Positions 51,547 through 60,808 of a DNA stretch of 64,000 bases are shown in pieces. Where the stretch lies: NCBI GenBank assembly GCA_913056235.1, contig CAJXMW010000004.1, positions 270,364-334,363 of the forward strand, in the 5' to 3' direction. This DNA is from an uncultured Fodinibius sp. GTDB taxonomy: Bacteria; Bacteroidota; Rhodothermia; Balneolales; Balneolaceae. The notes beneath the pieces were generated by a model. That model was not told the DNA's origin. It made no database searches and saw only the letters and a list, made by a program, of their open reading frames with translations. The first letter of the stretch is position 1. Each line of letters starts with the position of its first letter. A program made the position numbers and the translations under genes.

Positions 51547-52578
51547 ATGAAGCGAATAGGTTTACTATGTACCTTGTTGCTATGCATATTTTCAACCCAA
51601 TCCATGGCACAAGTATCTGTAGGCGAAAAAGGCACCCTAAGCGGTAAAGTTTACAGCGATTACTATTGGATGGCCCAGCATCACAATCCTGATATTGAGG
51701 GACAAAATGGATTCTGGTTTCGTCGCATTTATCTGACATATGAACGCCAATTTAGCGAAGCATTTTCCAGTCGGCTGCGATTCGAGGCGGCCTCGGCCGG
51801 TGATTTTGGATCTGAACCGGAGATGATTCCCAATGTGAAAGATGCGTACCTAAAATGGCAAAATGATAACCACCAGATTCTGGCCGGAATCTCGTCAACG
51901 CCCACATTTGGACTGACCGAGGATGTCTGGGGATATCGATCCGTGGAAAAAGCACCACAGGATCTCTACGATTACGGTAGCTCTCGTGACTTTGGCCTCT
52001 CTTTTAAAGGACAGCTTGATAAGGCTGGCAAGCTCAACTATCACTTTTTTCTGGGTAATGGCAACAGCAACCGGGCTGAGATTGACAAAGGAAAAAAGTT
52101 GATGCTTTCGCTCGGATACTATATTACCGAGAATATTGTAATTGAGGGCTATGCGGATTGGAATGGTACGTCAAACGGATTGGACACCTATACTGCCCAG
52201 CTTTTTGCGGGATACCAATCCGAATCCTTTAACCTTGGAGCACTGGCTACCCATCAGGATTCTGAACCACTTGATTTTGAAGAGGCGGGAGTCGATTTGG
52301 TATCACTGTTTACAAACTTTGAAATCCAGGATAATGTAAAGGGCTATCTCCGCGCAGATCACTCTTTTGAAAACTATGTAGGTGGGAGTGATAACTCATA
52401 CCTGCCATTTGCCGAGGGAGTAGAATCAACGTTTATGGTTGGCGGTTTAGATATCTTATTAGAAGAAAAAATTCATCTGATGCCTAATGTAGAAGCCATT
52501 GCCTACGGTAAAAATGTATTCGGCCAACGACCTGATACTGATATCATTCCACGGCTTACGCTTTTTTATGAATTTTAG
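51547..52578 (+). CDS. porin-like outer-membrane protein of the phosphate locus
   Basis: A 343-residue exported beta-barrel. The signal peptide (1-21) ends in QSMAQ. The barrel shows many alternating strands, for example GTLSGKVYSDYYWMAQH, FWFRRIYLTYERQFSEAFSS, RLRFEAASAGDFG and DVWGYRSVEKAPQ, and ends in the aromatic LTLFYEF expected for an outer-membrane protein. Phosphate-selective porins (OprO/OprP) and pst-linked porins share this setting. It is 114 bases after phoU and shares a 13-base leader motif with pstS, so phosphate-responsive expression is likely. Its ligand is not provable from sequence. Confidence 0.78.
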   Translation: MKRIGLLCTLLLCIFSTQSMAQVSVGEKGTLSGKVYSDYYWMAQHHNPDIEGQNGFWFRRIYLTYERQFSEAFSSRLRFEAASAGDFGSEPEMIPNVKDAYLKWQNDNHQILAGISSTPTFGLTEDVWGYRSVEKAPQDLYDYGSSRDFGLSFKGQLDKAGKLNYHFFLGNGNSNRAEIDKGKKLMLSLGYYITENIVIEGYADWNGTSNGLDTYTAQLFAGYQSESFNLGALATHQDSEPLDFEEAGVDLVSLFTNFEIQDNVKGYLRADHSFENYVGGSDNSYLPFAEGVESTFMVGGLDILLEEKIHLMPNVEAIAYGKNVFGQRPDTDIIPRLTLFYEF

Positions 52579-52684
52579 CACGAACGTTGTCAAGCAAACG
52601 ATTATCGGCTTATTTCATCCGGGTAACAGTATCATATTTTGAGATGACCCTTATCAGGAAAGAAAATACAACGGGATATTTTGA

Positions 52685-53110
52685 TTATGACTCAGATCGT
52701 GATAATAGCGAGATAAAATTCATGATAGCCAGTCCAATAAGACGGCCGGGCAGTAGGATGATTTTCAGTACAGCTAAAAAGCGGTTAAAGTCATCAGAGA
52801 TACGAAAAGGATTGTCTATAAGTCCCCCAAACCAACCGACATTAGAAGTATTGGGCCGTGCGTTGACGAAGAAGCCCAGTATCAGGTAGATAATTTCGCC
52901 TATCCAAATGCTGAGGTACAATCCCCATCGCTGTTGCCAATTGGTGGGAAAATCTGCCAGGTAAAACGGAATGCCCAGGGCTGTGATAGCCAGCAGCAGA
53001 TATAATATCACGGGAATAGAAGACGAGGTGGATTGAGGATTTTCATGTTCTTCAATGGAACCGGCAGGTCCGGGATTTTGCGAATCAAACAGCCATTCAA
53101 ATAGGCTCAT
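52685..53110 (-). CDS. small integral membrane protein of unknown function
   Basis: The start at ATG 53110 gives 141 residues; an upstream in-frame ATG would add 16 non-conserved residues (LSQFFLVIIIENNFP) and was not used. After a polar N-terminus (SQNPGPAGSIEEHENPQ) come membrane segments: VILYLLLAITALGIPFYLA, LYLSIWIGEIIYLILGFFV, and a last hydrophobic stretch near LAVLKIILLPGRLIG. There are three or four spans. No known family is recognised. It stands alone between two + strand genes, opposite to both. Confidence 0.6.
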   Translation of the reverse strand: MSLFEWLFDSQNPGPAGSIEEHENPQSTSSSIPVILYLLLAITALGIPFYLADFPTNWQQRWGLYLSIWIGEIIYLILGFFVNARPNTSNVGWFGGLIDNPFRISDDFNRFLAVLKIILLPGRLIGLAIMNFISLLSRSES

Positions 53111-53297
53111 AGGAAAGTTATTTTCAATAATTATTACTAAGAAAAATTGTGATAGCAATTTGTAAATGCAATTTAATATGATGACTATTTTTTATTCCAT
53201 GACTGTGGAGCAATCTGAAATTTGACTTAATTCTATTGTAATATTTTTTATTACTATTTTATTAGGCTTAATTAAATTTTTATAAAGCTATATAGAT

Positions 53298-54314
53298 GTG
53301 GGATCAGACGTAACATTAAAACATATTGCTGACGCACTGGGCGTATCGGCCATGACCGTATCCCGGGCGCTGAACAATCGCTCAAATGTTGACGAGGAAA
53401 CGCGCGAAAAAGTGCTGGAAAAGGCCCAGAGCATGGGGTATACACCTAACCATGTGGCCAAGAGCCTGGTGTCGAGTAAAACCTATACCATTGGTGTGGT
53501 GATTCCCGAAATTACGCATGCTTTTTTCCCTGAAGTTGTAAGGGGCATTGAGGAAGTGACTAATAACTCCGATTACCAGTTATTTTTAACCAATACGAAT
53601 GAGCAGTTTGACCGCGAAAAAAACGCAATTAAGACCCTGCGATCCAAACGCGTGGATGGTCTTTTAATTTCATCATCACAGACAGAAGACGATGTTTCTT
53701 ATTATAAAAGCCTGGTAGATTCGGGTACAAAAGTAGTATTCTTTGATCGCTGCATCGAGGGCATTGGGGCCAGTACGGTAAGTGTTAATGACAGGGAAAG
53801 TTCTCTTAAGATTACCGAGCACCTAATTAACAAACATGGATATACCAAAATTGCACATCTCGGTGGTCCTCATGTATCCATTGGGCAGAAACGCCTGGAG
53901 GGATACCTGGAGGCACTGGAAAAGTATGATCTGCCCATTAATGATAAATGGATTATTGTAGGGGGGTTCCAGGAAGAGGCCGGATATGATGCCATGGAAA
54001 AACTACTGGATTTACCCACCGAAGAATTTCCCGAGGCGGTTGTTTCTGTGAATGATCCTTCAGCCATTGGGGCCGTCAAGGCTATTGAAGAGGCCGGACT
54101 TTCCATTCCTGACGACATCGCTATTGTTGGTTTTACCGACGATATCAGGGCACCGCTGCTGGATGTGCCCTTGACTACCGTCCACCAGCCGGCCTACGAA
54201 GTGGGAAAGAGAGCTGCTCAAAAATTGATTCGGACGATAGAACGAGACTCTGAGACTGTTGAAAATATTGTAGTACCTACTACACTTAAAATACGCTCAT
54301 CCTGTGGTTGTTAG
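53298..54314 (+). CDS. LacI-family transcriptional regulator of the galactan locus
   Basis: A 338-residue LacI/GalR regulator starting at GTG 53298. The HTH is LKHIADALGVSAMTVSRALNN (about residues 7-27), with hinge MGYTPNHVAKSLVSSKTY following. The effector-binding domain starts IGVVIPEITHAFFPEVVRGIEE and shows GYDAMEKLLDL and PSAIGAVKAIEEAGLSIPDD. It sits just before two GH53, a GH-A and two GH2 genes on the same strand, with an operator-like palindrome at 54405-54420. The likely inducer is galactose or a galactooligosaccharide (inference). Its own upstream region (53159-53297) is very AT-rich with no copy of that operator. Confidence 0.9.
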   Translation: MGSDVTLKHIADALGVSAMTVSRALNNRSNVDEETREKVLEKAQSMGYTPNHVAKSLVSSKTYTIGVVIPEITHAFFPEVVRGIEEVTNNSDYQLFLTNTNEQFDREKNAIKTLRSKRVDGLLISSSQTEDDVSYYKSLVDSGTKVVFFDRCIEGIGASTVSVNDRESSLKITEHLINKHGYTKIAHLGGPHVSIGQKRLEGYLEALEKYDLPINDKWIIVGGFQEEAGYDAMEKLLDLPTEEFPEAVVSVNDPSAIGAVKAIEEAGLSIPDDIAIVGFTDDIRAPLLDVPLTTVHQPAYEVGKRAAQKLIRTIERDSETVENIVVPTTLKIRSSCGC

Positions 54315-54404
54315 CTAACTAAGCTAAAAAATTTAAATATTAATCGGGCTTTTGGATAAGTCGTTTGATAATTTAGAGTATTCTCTTATGTTTGTTATAA
54401 GATA

Positions 54405-54420
54405 ATGTTATCGCTAACAT
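54405..54420 (+). promoter_or_regulatory. LacI-type operator before the first GH53 gene
   Basis: ATGTTATCGCTAACAT is palindromic in 7 of 8 positions per arm (TGTTA-n-CG-n-TAACA). It lies 33 bases before the chosen GH53 start and differs from the starch-locus operator, as expected for a different regulator. An in-frame ATG inside it (54405) is therefore unlikely to be the translation start. Confidence 0.7.
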
Positions 54421-54452
54421 GCTACGATAACGGAATAAATATACCCAAACCC

Positions 54453-55697
54453 ATGAATACTATGGTCAAATTAATGGTACTAAACAGGGTATTGATTGCA
54501 GGTGTTATTTGCCTGTTGGTAGTTGGTTGCAAGGGGGAGTCACCGACCACCGGTAATGATGGGGACGATGACGGTGGCTCGGAGGAACCTACGCTTACGA
54601 CATCAGAGTTTAAAATGGGGGCCGACCTTTCTTATTTAAACCAGATACTGGATCATGGAGGTTCGTACCAGGATTCTGGATCAGTAGAGGATCCCTATAA
54701 AATATTCAGTGAGTATGGCACCGAAGTGGCCCGGTTTCGGCTCTGGCACGACCCCGAGTGGACGGCCAATCTGTATGAGGGCAGCAACAATCCCATCTAC
54801 AACGGGCTGGTTGATGTAACCACCAGTATTCAGCGGGCCAAGGCGCAGGGTATGGAGGTAACCTTGGATTTCCATTACTCGGATACTTGGGCCGACCCCG
54901 AACAGCAGAGAATCCCTGATGCATGGAGAGAGGTTCGGGATCTGGGGACGCTCAAAGATTCAGTCTATAAATATACAAAGCAGACCCTGCAGCACTTGAA
55001 TCAGCAAGGACTGATGCCGAAGTATGTACAGATAGGAAACGAAACGAATTGTGGACTTTTATATAGTAACGTGCCCGATGGCTTTCCGGCGCTGAATGTA
55101 TGCGACGATAACTGGCAGAATGCCGGCGAAGTGATTAAAAGTGGTATCGAGGCGGTGAGGGAAGTGTCCGCTAATTCGGATGTTGATACCAAGATAATTC
55201 TGCACGTTGCGCAGCCTGAAAATGTGCAGTGGTGGTTCGATAATATCACGGGTGCTGGTGATGTAAGTGACTTCGACATCATCGGGATATCATATTACAC
55301 CGCCTGGTCAGAGGTCCCCCTCGGTAAGATCAGCGATCGGATTTCCAACTTTCGCAATCGATTTAACAAAGACGTCATGATTGTGGAGACTGCATACCCA
55401 TGGACGCTAGAAAATGCAGATGACTACAACAATATTTTCGGACAGAACAGCCTCGTTGAAGGATATGAAGCAACCAAAAAAGGGCAGCGGGATTTTATGA
55501 TCAAGTTAACGCAAGAAGTGATCGACGGAGGTGGAACCGGTATTATGTACTGGGAGCCGGGCTGGATTACCTCAAATATGAAAGACAAGTGGGGAACAGG
55601 CTCTTCTTGGGAAAACAATACTTTTTTTGACTTTGAAGGGAACGTCCATATTGGGATCGACTACTTGTCTCATGACTATGATTTCGAAGATAATTAA
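54453..55697 (+). CDS. GH53 endo-beta-1,4-galactanase lipoprotein
   Basis: From ATG 54453 the protein is 414 residues with a lipoprotein signal; Cys26 is in VVGC. A second ATG (54462) also fits. The GH53 barrel starts FKMGADLSYLNQILDHGG; catalytic residues are acid/base E197 in QIGNET and nucleophile E312 in IVETAYPW. The enzyme cuts beta-1,4-galactan backbones (pectic galactan or arabinogalactan) to oligosaccharides, probably at the cell surface. It is first in a run of five galactan enzymes after the LacI gene. Confidence 0.93.
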   Translation: MNTMVKLMVLNRVLIAGVICLLVVGCKGESPTTGNDGDDDGGSEEPTLTTSEFKMGADLSYLNQILDHGGSYQDSGSVEDPYKIFSEYGTEVARFRLWHDPEWTANLYEGSNNPIYNGLVDVTTSIQRAKAQGMEVTLDFHYSDTWADPEQQRIPDAWREVRDLGTLKDSVYKYTKQTLQHLNQQGLMPKYVQIGNETNCGLLYSNVPDGFPALNVCDDNWQNAGEVIKSGIEAVREVSANSDVDTKIILHVAQPENVQWWFDNITGAGDVSDFDIIGISYYTAWSEVPLGKISDRISNFRNRFNKDVMIVETAYPWTLENADDYNNIFGQNSLVEGYEATKKGQRDFMIKLTQEVIDGGGTGIMYWEPGWITSNMKDKWGTGSSWENNTFFDFEGNVHIGIDYLSHDYDFEDN

Positions 55698-55762
55698 AGT
55701 GGATTCAAGTAAAGAAATATCGTTGGATAAATTTTTAAAGGACTTTTCCACGGATCACTAAA

Positions 55763-58390
55763 ATGCAGGGGTTTATGCAGGTACAGAAAAATAGAAAGTG
55801 GCAGGGAGCGGTAATTGTGATACCTATGTTGTTAATTGCTCTAGGCATTGGCGTTATTCCTCCTGCTGCTGCCCAGCAAGCTGATGTCTCCCAAAGCATT
55901 TATGTGGATGACAAAGGCGTGTTGAGATATCAGAAGAGTGGACAAGAGGCTGCTTTTTTTGGGGTTAACTATGCGCCGCCTTTTGCGCACAGTTTCCGGG
56001 CCATCAACCGCTTGGGCAAAAACCATAAGCAGGTTATTGACCAGGATGCCTACCATTTTGCCCGCCTGGGCTTTGATGGTTTTCGCATCCACATCTGGGA
56101 TACCGAGATCAGCGACAGTCTCGGTCATCTGGTCAACAATGAGCACCTTGACTTGCTGGACTATATGCTGGCCAAGTTTAAGCAGCGGGGTATCAAAGTA
56201 ATTATAACACCGCTTACGTTTTACGACAACGGTTATCCCGAACCGCCCACCGAAACCAACGGCTTTGCCAATTATATATCTAAAAGTGATGCCCCCAAAG
56301 AGTCCGAGCACTGGTCGGTAATCAAGCGCTACCTGAAAGAATTTATCAGTCACAGAAATCCCTATACCGGACTTACCTACAAAGAGGATCCCAATATTAT
56401 TGCTACCGAAATTGTGAATGAACCGGCTCACGACGGTTCGCAGGATTCGGTGACCAGTTATGTGAATATGCTGGCCGATCACCTGCGCAGCAACGGATGG
56501 CGGAAGCCGATTTTCTACAATATCTCCCAAAACCCCTCGATGGCTGAGGGCGTAATGAACGCCGATATTGATGGCACCAGCTTCCAGTGGTACCCCGGTG
56601 GATTGGTGGGAGGCGAGACCATACAGAAAAATTACCTGCCTTATATTGATGAATATCCTATTCCATTTGGTGACGAGTCGGCCTTTCAGCAAAAAGCGCA
56701 GATGGTTTACGAATTCAGTGCAGCTGACTTTATGGGATCCTATGCGCTTCCGGCAATGGCACGAAGTTTTCGGGAGGCTGGGTTCCAGTGGGCCACCCAG
56801 TTTGCCTACGATCCCATGGTGATGGCGCCATACAATACTGACTATCGCACGCACTATCTTAATATGGCCTATACGCCAGCCAAAGCCGTGAGCATGAAGA
56901 TTGCATCAACGGCCTTTCATCAGCTACCGCGCGGCAAGAGTTACGGGCGATATCCCGACAACAATTCGTTTGGGGATTTCGAAGTCAGTTACACCAAGAA
57001 TTTAAGCATACTCAACGCTGATACGGCTTTTTTCTACACCAATGATACCGAGGCGTCACCCCAGAATTCGTCGACCCTAAAACATATTGTCGGGGTGGGC
57101 AGTTCGCCGGTAGTCTCGTATCATGGCACTGGTGCTTATTTTCTAGATAAGGTGGATGATGGCATTTGGCGTCTCGAGGTTATGCCAGATGCAATACATG
57201 TTAAAGATCCCTTTGCCACGGTAGCACTCGACAAGCGTCTTACCTGGATTGAATGGAAAAAGCGTACCATGAAAATTGATCTCCCGGGACTTGGTCAGGA
57301 GTTTTCGGTTAACGGAGTAAATGCCGGTAATAAAACCAATGTGCAGGCTTCTGGCGGATCGTTCTTGGTATCACCGGGAACGTACCTGTTGACTGAATCT
57401 GGCCGGAATGCTGATACCATTCCTAAAGACAAGAAGATGGGTACTTATCGCCTGAATGAGTTTGTGGCTCCAAAAGCTACCAAAGATAAGCCCATTGTCA
57501 GGCATAAGCCCCAAAAAACCGTTACAACCGGGTCGGCTGCTATAATCTCAGCAAAAGTCGCTGGATTGCATCCCGATGACAGCGTAAAGCTGGTTGTGCA
57601 GAGTGGCTGGCAACCGCAGGAAATCCCCATGCAGGAAGTGGAGCCCTACAAGTTTGAAGGCACAATTTCTGGTGAGGCCATCGGTACAGGCTTTTTAACG
57701 TACTGGATTGTGGTGGAGCGAGGGGACAAGACCATTACCTTCCCCGGTGGATTTGAAGGGCATCCGGGCGATTGGGATTACTATCACAACCAGCAGTGGC
57801 AGGTGAAGGTCGTTGATAAAAATGCTCCAATTGAACTATTTAATGCTGCCGATGACCTGTCGAATATTTCATATGCCTTCCAGTTTTGGAACAGCGCGGG
57901 CAACTTGAATACCATGTCAACCAGCAGCCCGGGCGAAATGGCGGTGGAACTGACCACCAAAGAAAAACCGGCAGATCTGCAGGCATTGGGCTGGAGTACG
58001 TACGTTGGAGATAACCTGGAAGGCCGGGCCAGTGATATCGATTTATCTGACAAGCTTGTGGTAAAGGCTAGGGGACAAGGGGGCGTGCCGCTCAAAGCGA
58101 TTGTTGTGGAGAAGAATGGCAGCTCGTTCAGCGCTATATTTAATACAAATAATGACTTTAATGAATATGAACTTCCGTTTTCCTCCTTTCAACCCGACTC
58201 CATGATGTTACTGCCGCGGCCATACCCGATCTTTTTGCCGCTTTGGTTTCAGTCACAGAGCAATACGGAATTGAATCCAGCGGCGATCGAAGAAGTCCAG
58301 TTTGTCGTACCAGATGAAGCAATAAAAACCGGTGATACGGAACAGGGCTTCGCCATTGAATCAGCATGGATACAGCAAGAAAGTAACTAA
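55763..58390 (+). CDS. clan GH-A glycoside hydrolase (GH5-like, possibly GH147-type beta-galactosidase)
   Basis: An 875-residue exported enzyme. A signal peptide (about 1-38) ends in PPAAAQ. The TIM barrel (about 45-430) shows FFGVNYAPPF, RLGFDGFRIHIWDTE, then acid/base E220 in TEIVNEPA and nucleophile E317 in VYEFSAADF, spaced as in clan GH-A. The C-terminal half is all-beta with at least two sandwich domains, one near residues 610-680. The family cannot be named with certainty; GH147 beta-galactosidases of Bacteroides galactan loci are large clan GH-A enzymes, which fits the context. It lies between a GH53 and a GH2 gene and should remove galactose from oligosaccharides. Confidence 0.7.
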   Translation: MQGFMQVQKNRKWQGAVIVIPMLLIALGIGVIPPAAAQQADVSQSIYVDDKGVLRYQKSGQEAAFFGVNYAPPFAHSFRAINRLGKNHKQVIDQDAYHFARLGFDGFRIHIWDTEISDSLGHLVNNEHLDLLDYMLAKFKQRGIKVIITPLTFYDNGYPEPPTETNGFANYISKSDAPKESEHWSVIKRYLKEFISHRNPYTGLTYKEDPNIIATEIVNEPAHDGSQDSVTSYVNMLADHLRSNGWRKPIFYNISQNPSMAEGVMNADIDGTSFQWYPGGLVGGETIQKNYLPYIDEYPIPFGDESAFQQKAQMVYEFSAADFMGSYALPAMARSFREAGFQWATQFAYDPMVMAPYNTDYRTHYLNMAYTPAKAVSMKIASTAFHQLPRGKSYGRYPDNNSFGDFEVSYTKNLSILNADTAFFYTNDTEASPQNSSTLKHIVGVGSSPVVSYHGTGAYFLDKVDDGIWRLEVMPDAIHVKDPFATVALDKRLTWIEWKKRTMKIDLPGLGQEFSVNGVNAGNKTNVQASGGSFLVSPGTYLLTESGRNADTIPKDKKMGTYRLNEFVAPKATKDKPIVRHKPQKTVTTGSAAIISAKVAGLHPDDSVKLVVQSGWQPQEIPMQEVEPYKFEGTISGEAIGTGFLTYWIVVERGDKTITFPGGFEGHPGDWDYYHNQQWQVKVVDKNAPIELFNAADDLSNISYAFQFWNSAGNLNTMSTSSPGEMAVELTTKEKPADLQALGWSTYVGDNLEGRASDIDLSDKLVVKARGQGGVPLKAIVVEKNGSSFSAIFNTNNDFNEYELPFSSFQPDSMMLLPRPYPIFLPLWFQSQSNTELNPAAIEEVQFVVPDEAIKTGDTEQGFAIESAWIQQESN

Positions 58391-58405
58391 ACCAATATTC
58401 ACTCT

Positions 58406-60796
58406 ATGAAACAAATTTTACCATTTTTACTACTGTTTGTGGTTGTTGGTTGGGGATGTCAATCCTCATCCCAAACGGCTTCGCCTGTCGACGATACCAC
58501 CCGCAATTTTAACAAGGATTGGCAGTTTGCTCGTGATATTGATACGACCGTCACAGATACTTATTTCGAAAAGAACAGTGAGGTACAGTGGGAAGAAATA
58601 TCCCTGCCGCATACGGCTCATATTGAACCGCTGGTGATTAAAGATCAGCAGTGGCAGGGCACGGCTTTTTATCGCAAATTCTTTAATGTTGCCCCGGAGG
58701 ACAGTGGCAAACATATTGCTCTCAAATTTGGCGCTGCCATGCACAAGGCGGATGTCTATCTCAACGGTGAGAAGCTAACGACACATAAAGGTGGTTACCT
58801 GCCTTTCGTAATTGATATTACTGACCATCTCAACTACAGCGATGAAAATGTCGTACTGGTAAAGCTCAATAACGAGGATAATCCCACCATACCGCCCGGC
58901 AAGCCTATTAAAAATCTTGATTTCAACTATTTCAGCGGACTCTATCGAAATACGTCTCTATTGGTGGATGATAAGTTCCACATTTCCGATCCTGTCGCAG
59001 CCGATCGCGTGGCTGGTGGCGGATTATTGGTTAACTATACTGATGTTTCTAATCGATCGGCCACGGTGAATGTACAGACGGATGTGATAAATGGATATCC
59101 GAACGGACAAAGTGGGTCTATCAAACTAATACTGCGGGATGAAGAGGGGCAGATCATGGCTGAGGAAAATTCTGGCTTACAGGCTGTTCCGGGTGATTCG
59201 TTCCACCAGTTTCAGCAGTCGTTGCAGGTCTCCAATCCCAACCTATGGTCGCCCAATCATCCATACCAGTACACCTTAATAGTAAAACTCAGACGCGATG
59301 GCAAGGTGGTGGATACCAAACGCGAAGACATCGGTATTCGCACGATCGGATTCAATGAGGACAACCAGTTTGTGCTGAATGGGGAAGAGCTTCAGCTTCG
59401 AGGCACTAATCGTCATCAGTCGTATCCATATATCGGCTACGCGCTGTCGGATAACGCCCAGTATCGCGATGCCTATAAGATCAAGCAGGCTGGATTCAAT
59501 TTTATTCGGACGGCCCATTATCCGCCGTCGCCGGCTTTTTTGGAAGCTTGTGATGAGCTTGGCATCCTGTTTATGAACGCCATTCCCGGCTGGCAGTTTT
59601 TTGGTGGGGAGCAATTTCAAGATCTGGCGCATCAAAATGTTCGTAACATGATTCGCCGCGACCGGAACCATCCCAGCATTGTAATCTGGGAAGCTTCGCT
59701 CAACGAGTCGGACATGGATGAGTCGTTCATGGATAAAGCACATAAAATTGTCCATGAGGAGTTGCCGTTTGAACATATTTACTCCTCTGGCTGGATTGAC
59801 TATGCCTACGACGTGTTTATCCCAGCCCGTCAGCACTCCGAACCGCCCTCGTACTGGAACGACTACAGTAAGGATAAACCCTACTTTATTGCCGAATATG
59901 GCGACTGGGAATACTATGCCCAGAACGCCGGATTTAATCAGGATGATTTTGAGGATCTGACCGAAGAAGCACGTAATTCCCGCCAGCTTCGCGGCGACGG
60001 TCAAAAGCGGCTGGTCCAGCAAGCGTTGAATTTTCAGGAGGCACACAACAGTAATCTCAAGGGTGGTTCATTTGGCGATGCCAACTGGGTGATGTTCGAT
60101 TATAACCGTGGTTATGCTCCCAACCTTGAAGCATCCGGCATCCGTGATATTTTCCGGATTCCCAAGTTTGCCTATTACTTCTACCGCAGCCAGGCCGGTC
60201 CCAATCTGGGCGAAGAGGCCAAATTTAGTAAACCGATGATTCACATTGCCAACTTTTGGTCGGATTCCACTTTTAAGACGGTGAAGGTCTACAGCAATAC
60301 CGATGAAGTTGAGCTCTTTTTGAATGGTGAATCGCTGGGACGAAAACAGCCTGACAGCGGACGCGTATCATCACACTTGCGACATCCTCCGTTTACGTTT
60401 GAAGTGGATGAATTTGAGCGTGGCCAACTGAGGGCTGTGGGCTATATCGACGGGGAGCAGGTAACAGAAACGGTGCGTCAAACGCCGGGTCAGAAATCTC
60501 GTATTCAGCTTGATGTTGATTTGAGTGGCAAGCCGCTGGAAGCCGGACAGAAAGATGTGGTGTTTGTCTATGCATCGATCATCGATAGTCAGGGCGTTCG
60601 AATTCCGGCTGACAGTTCATCAGTGAGCTTTAGCCTGCAAGGAGATGCTGAAATCATTGGTAGAAATCCCATCCGTGCGGAGGCAGGTATTGCCGCGGTG
60701 CTGCTACGTGCCGGAGAATCGGCCGGACAGGTGACGATCCGGGCTGAAGCATCAGGGTTAAACTCCGTCGAAAAAACAATTAAAGTAAAAAACTAA
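58406..60796 (+). CDS. GH2 beta-galactosidase lipoprotein
   Basis: A 796-residue GH2 enzyme with a lipoprotein signal, Cys18 in GWGC. Order: N-terminal jelly-roll (about 30-195), Ig-like domain, catalytic TIM barrel from about residue 320 (FVLNGEELQLRGTNRHQSYP), and C-terminal beta domains. The acid/base is E434 in WEASLNESDM, a variant of the WSxGNE motif with one extra residue, seen in a known GH2 branch; the nucleophile is E497 in IAEYGDW. It should release galactose from the non-reducing end of galactooligosaccharides in the periplasm or at the surface. The start follows the preceding stop by 15 bases. Confidence 0.9.
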   Translation: MKQILPFLLLFVVVGWGCQSSSQTASPVDDTTRNFNKDWQFARDIDTTVTDTYFEKNSEVQWEEISLPHTAHIEPLVIKDQQWQGTAFYRKFFNVAPEDSGKHIALKFGAAMHKADVYLNGEKLTTHKGGYLPFVIDITDHLNYSDENVVLVKLNNEDNPTIPPGKPIKNLDFNYFSGLYRNTSLLVDDKFHISDPVAADRVAGGGLLVNYTDVSNRSATVNVQTDVINGYPNGQSGSIKLILRDEEGQIMAEENSGLQAVPGDSFHQFQQSLQVSNPNLWSPNHPYQYTLIVKLRRDGKVVDTKREDIGIRTIGFNEDNQFVLNGEELQLRGTNRHQSYPYIGYALSDNAQYRDAYKIKQAGFNFIRTAHYPPSPAFLEACDELGILFMNAIPGWQFFGGEQFQDLAHQNVRNMIRRDRNHPSIVIWEASLNESDMDESFMDKAHKIVHEELPFEHIYSSGWIDYAYDVFIPARQHSEPPSYWNDYSKDKPYFIAEYGDWEYYAQNAGFNQDDFEDLTEEARNSRQLRGDGQKRLVQQALNFQEAHNSNLKGGSFGDANWVMFDYNRGYAPNLEASGIRDIFRIPKFAYYFYRSQAGPNLGEEAKFSKPMIHIANFWSDSTFKTVKVYSNTDEVELFLNGESLGRKQPDSGRVSSHLRHPPFTFEVDEFERGQLRAVGYIDGEQVTETVRQTPGQKSRIQLDVDLSGKPLEAGQKDVVFVYASIIDSQGVRIPADSSSVSFSLQGDAEIIGRNPIRAEAGIAAVLLRAGESAGQVTIRAEASGLNSVEKTIKVKN

Positions 60797-60808
60797 GGGA
60801 TTAGCAAT

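Noticed and set aside
55841..56854. 337-codon open frame on the minus strand opposite the clan GH-A gene
   Set aside because: Shadow frame; the + strand gene carries catalytic motifs and an intact signal peptide.
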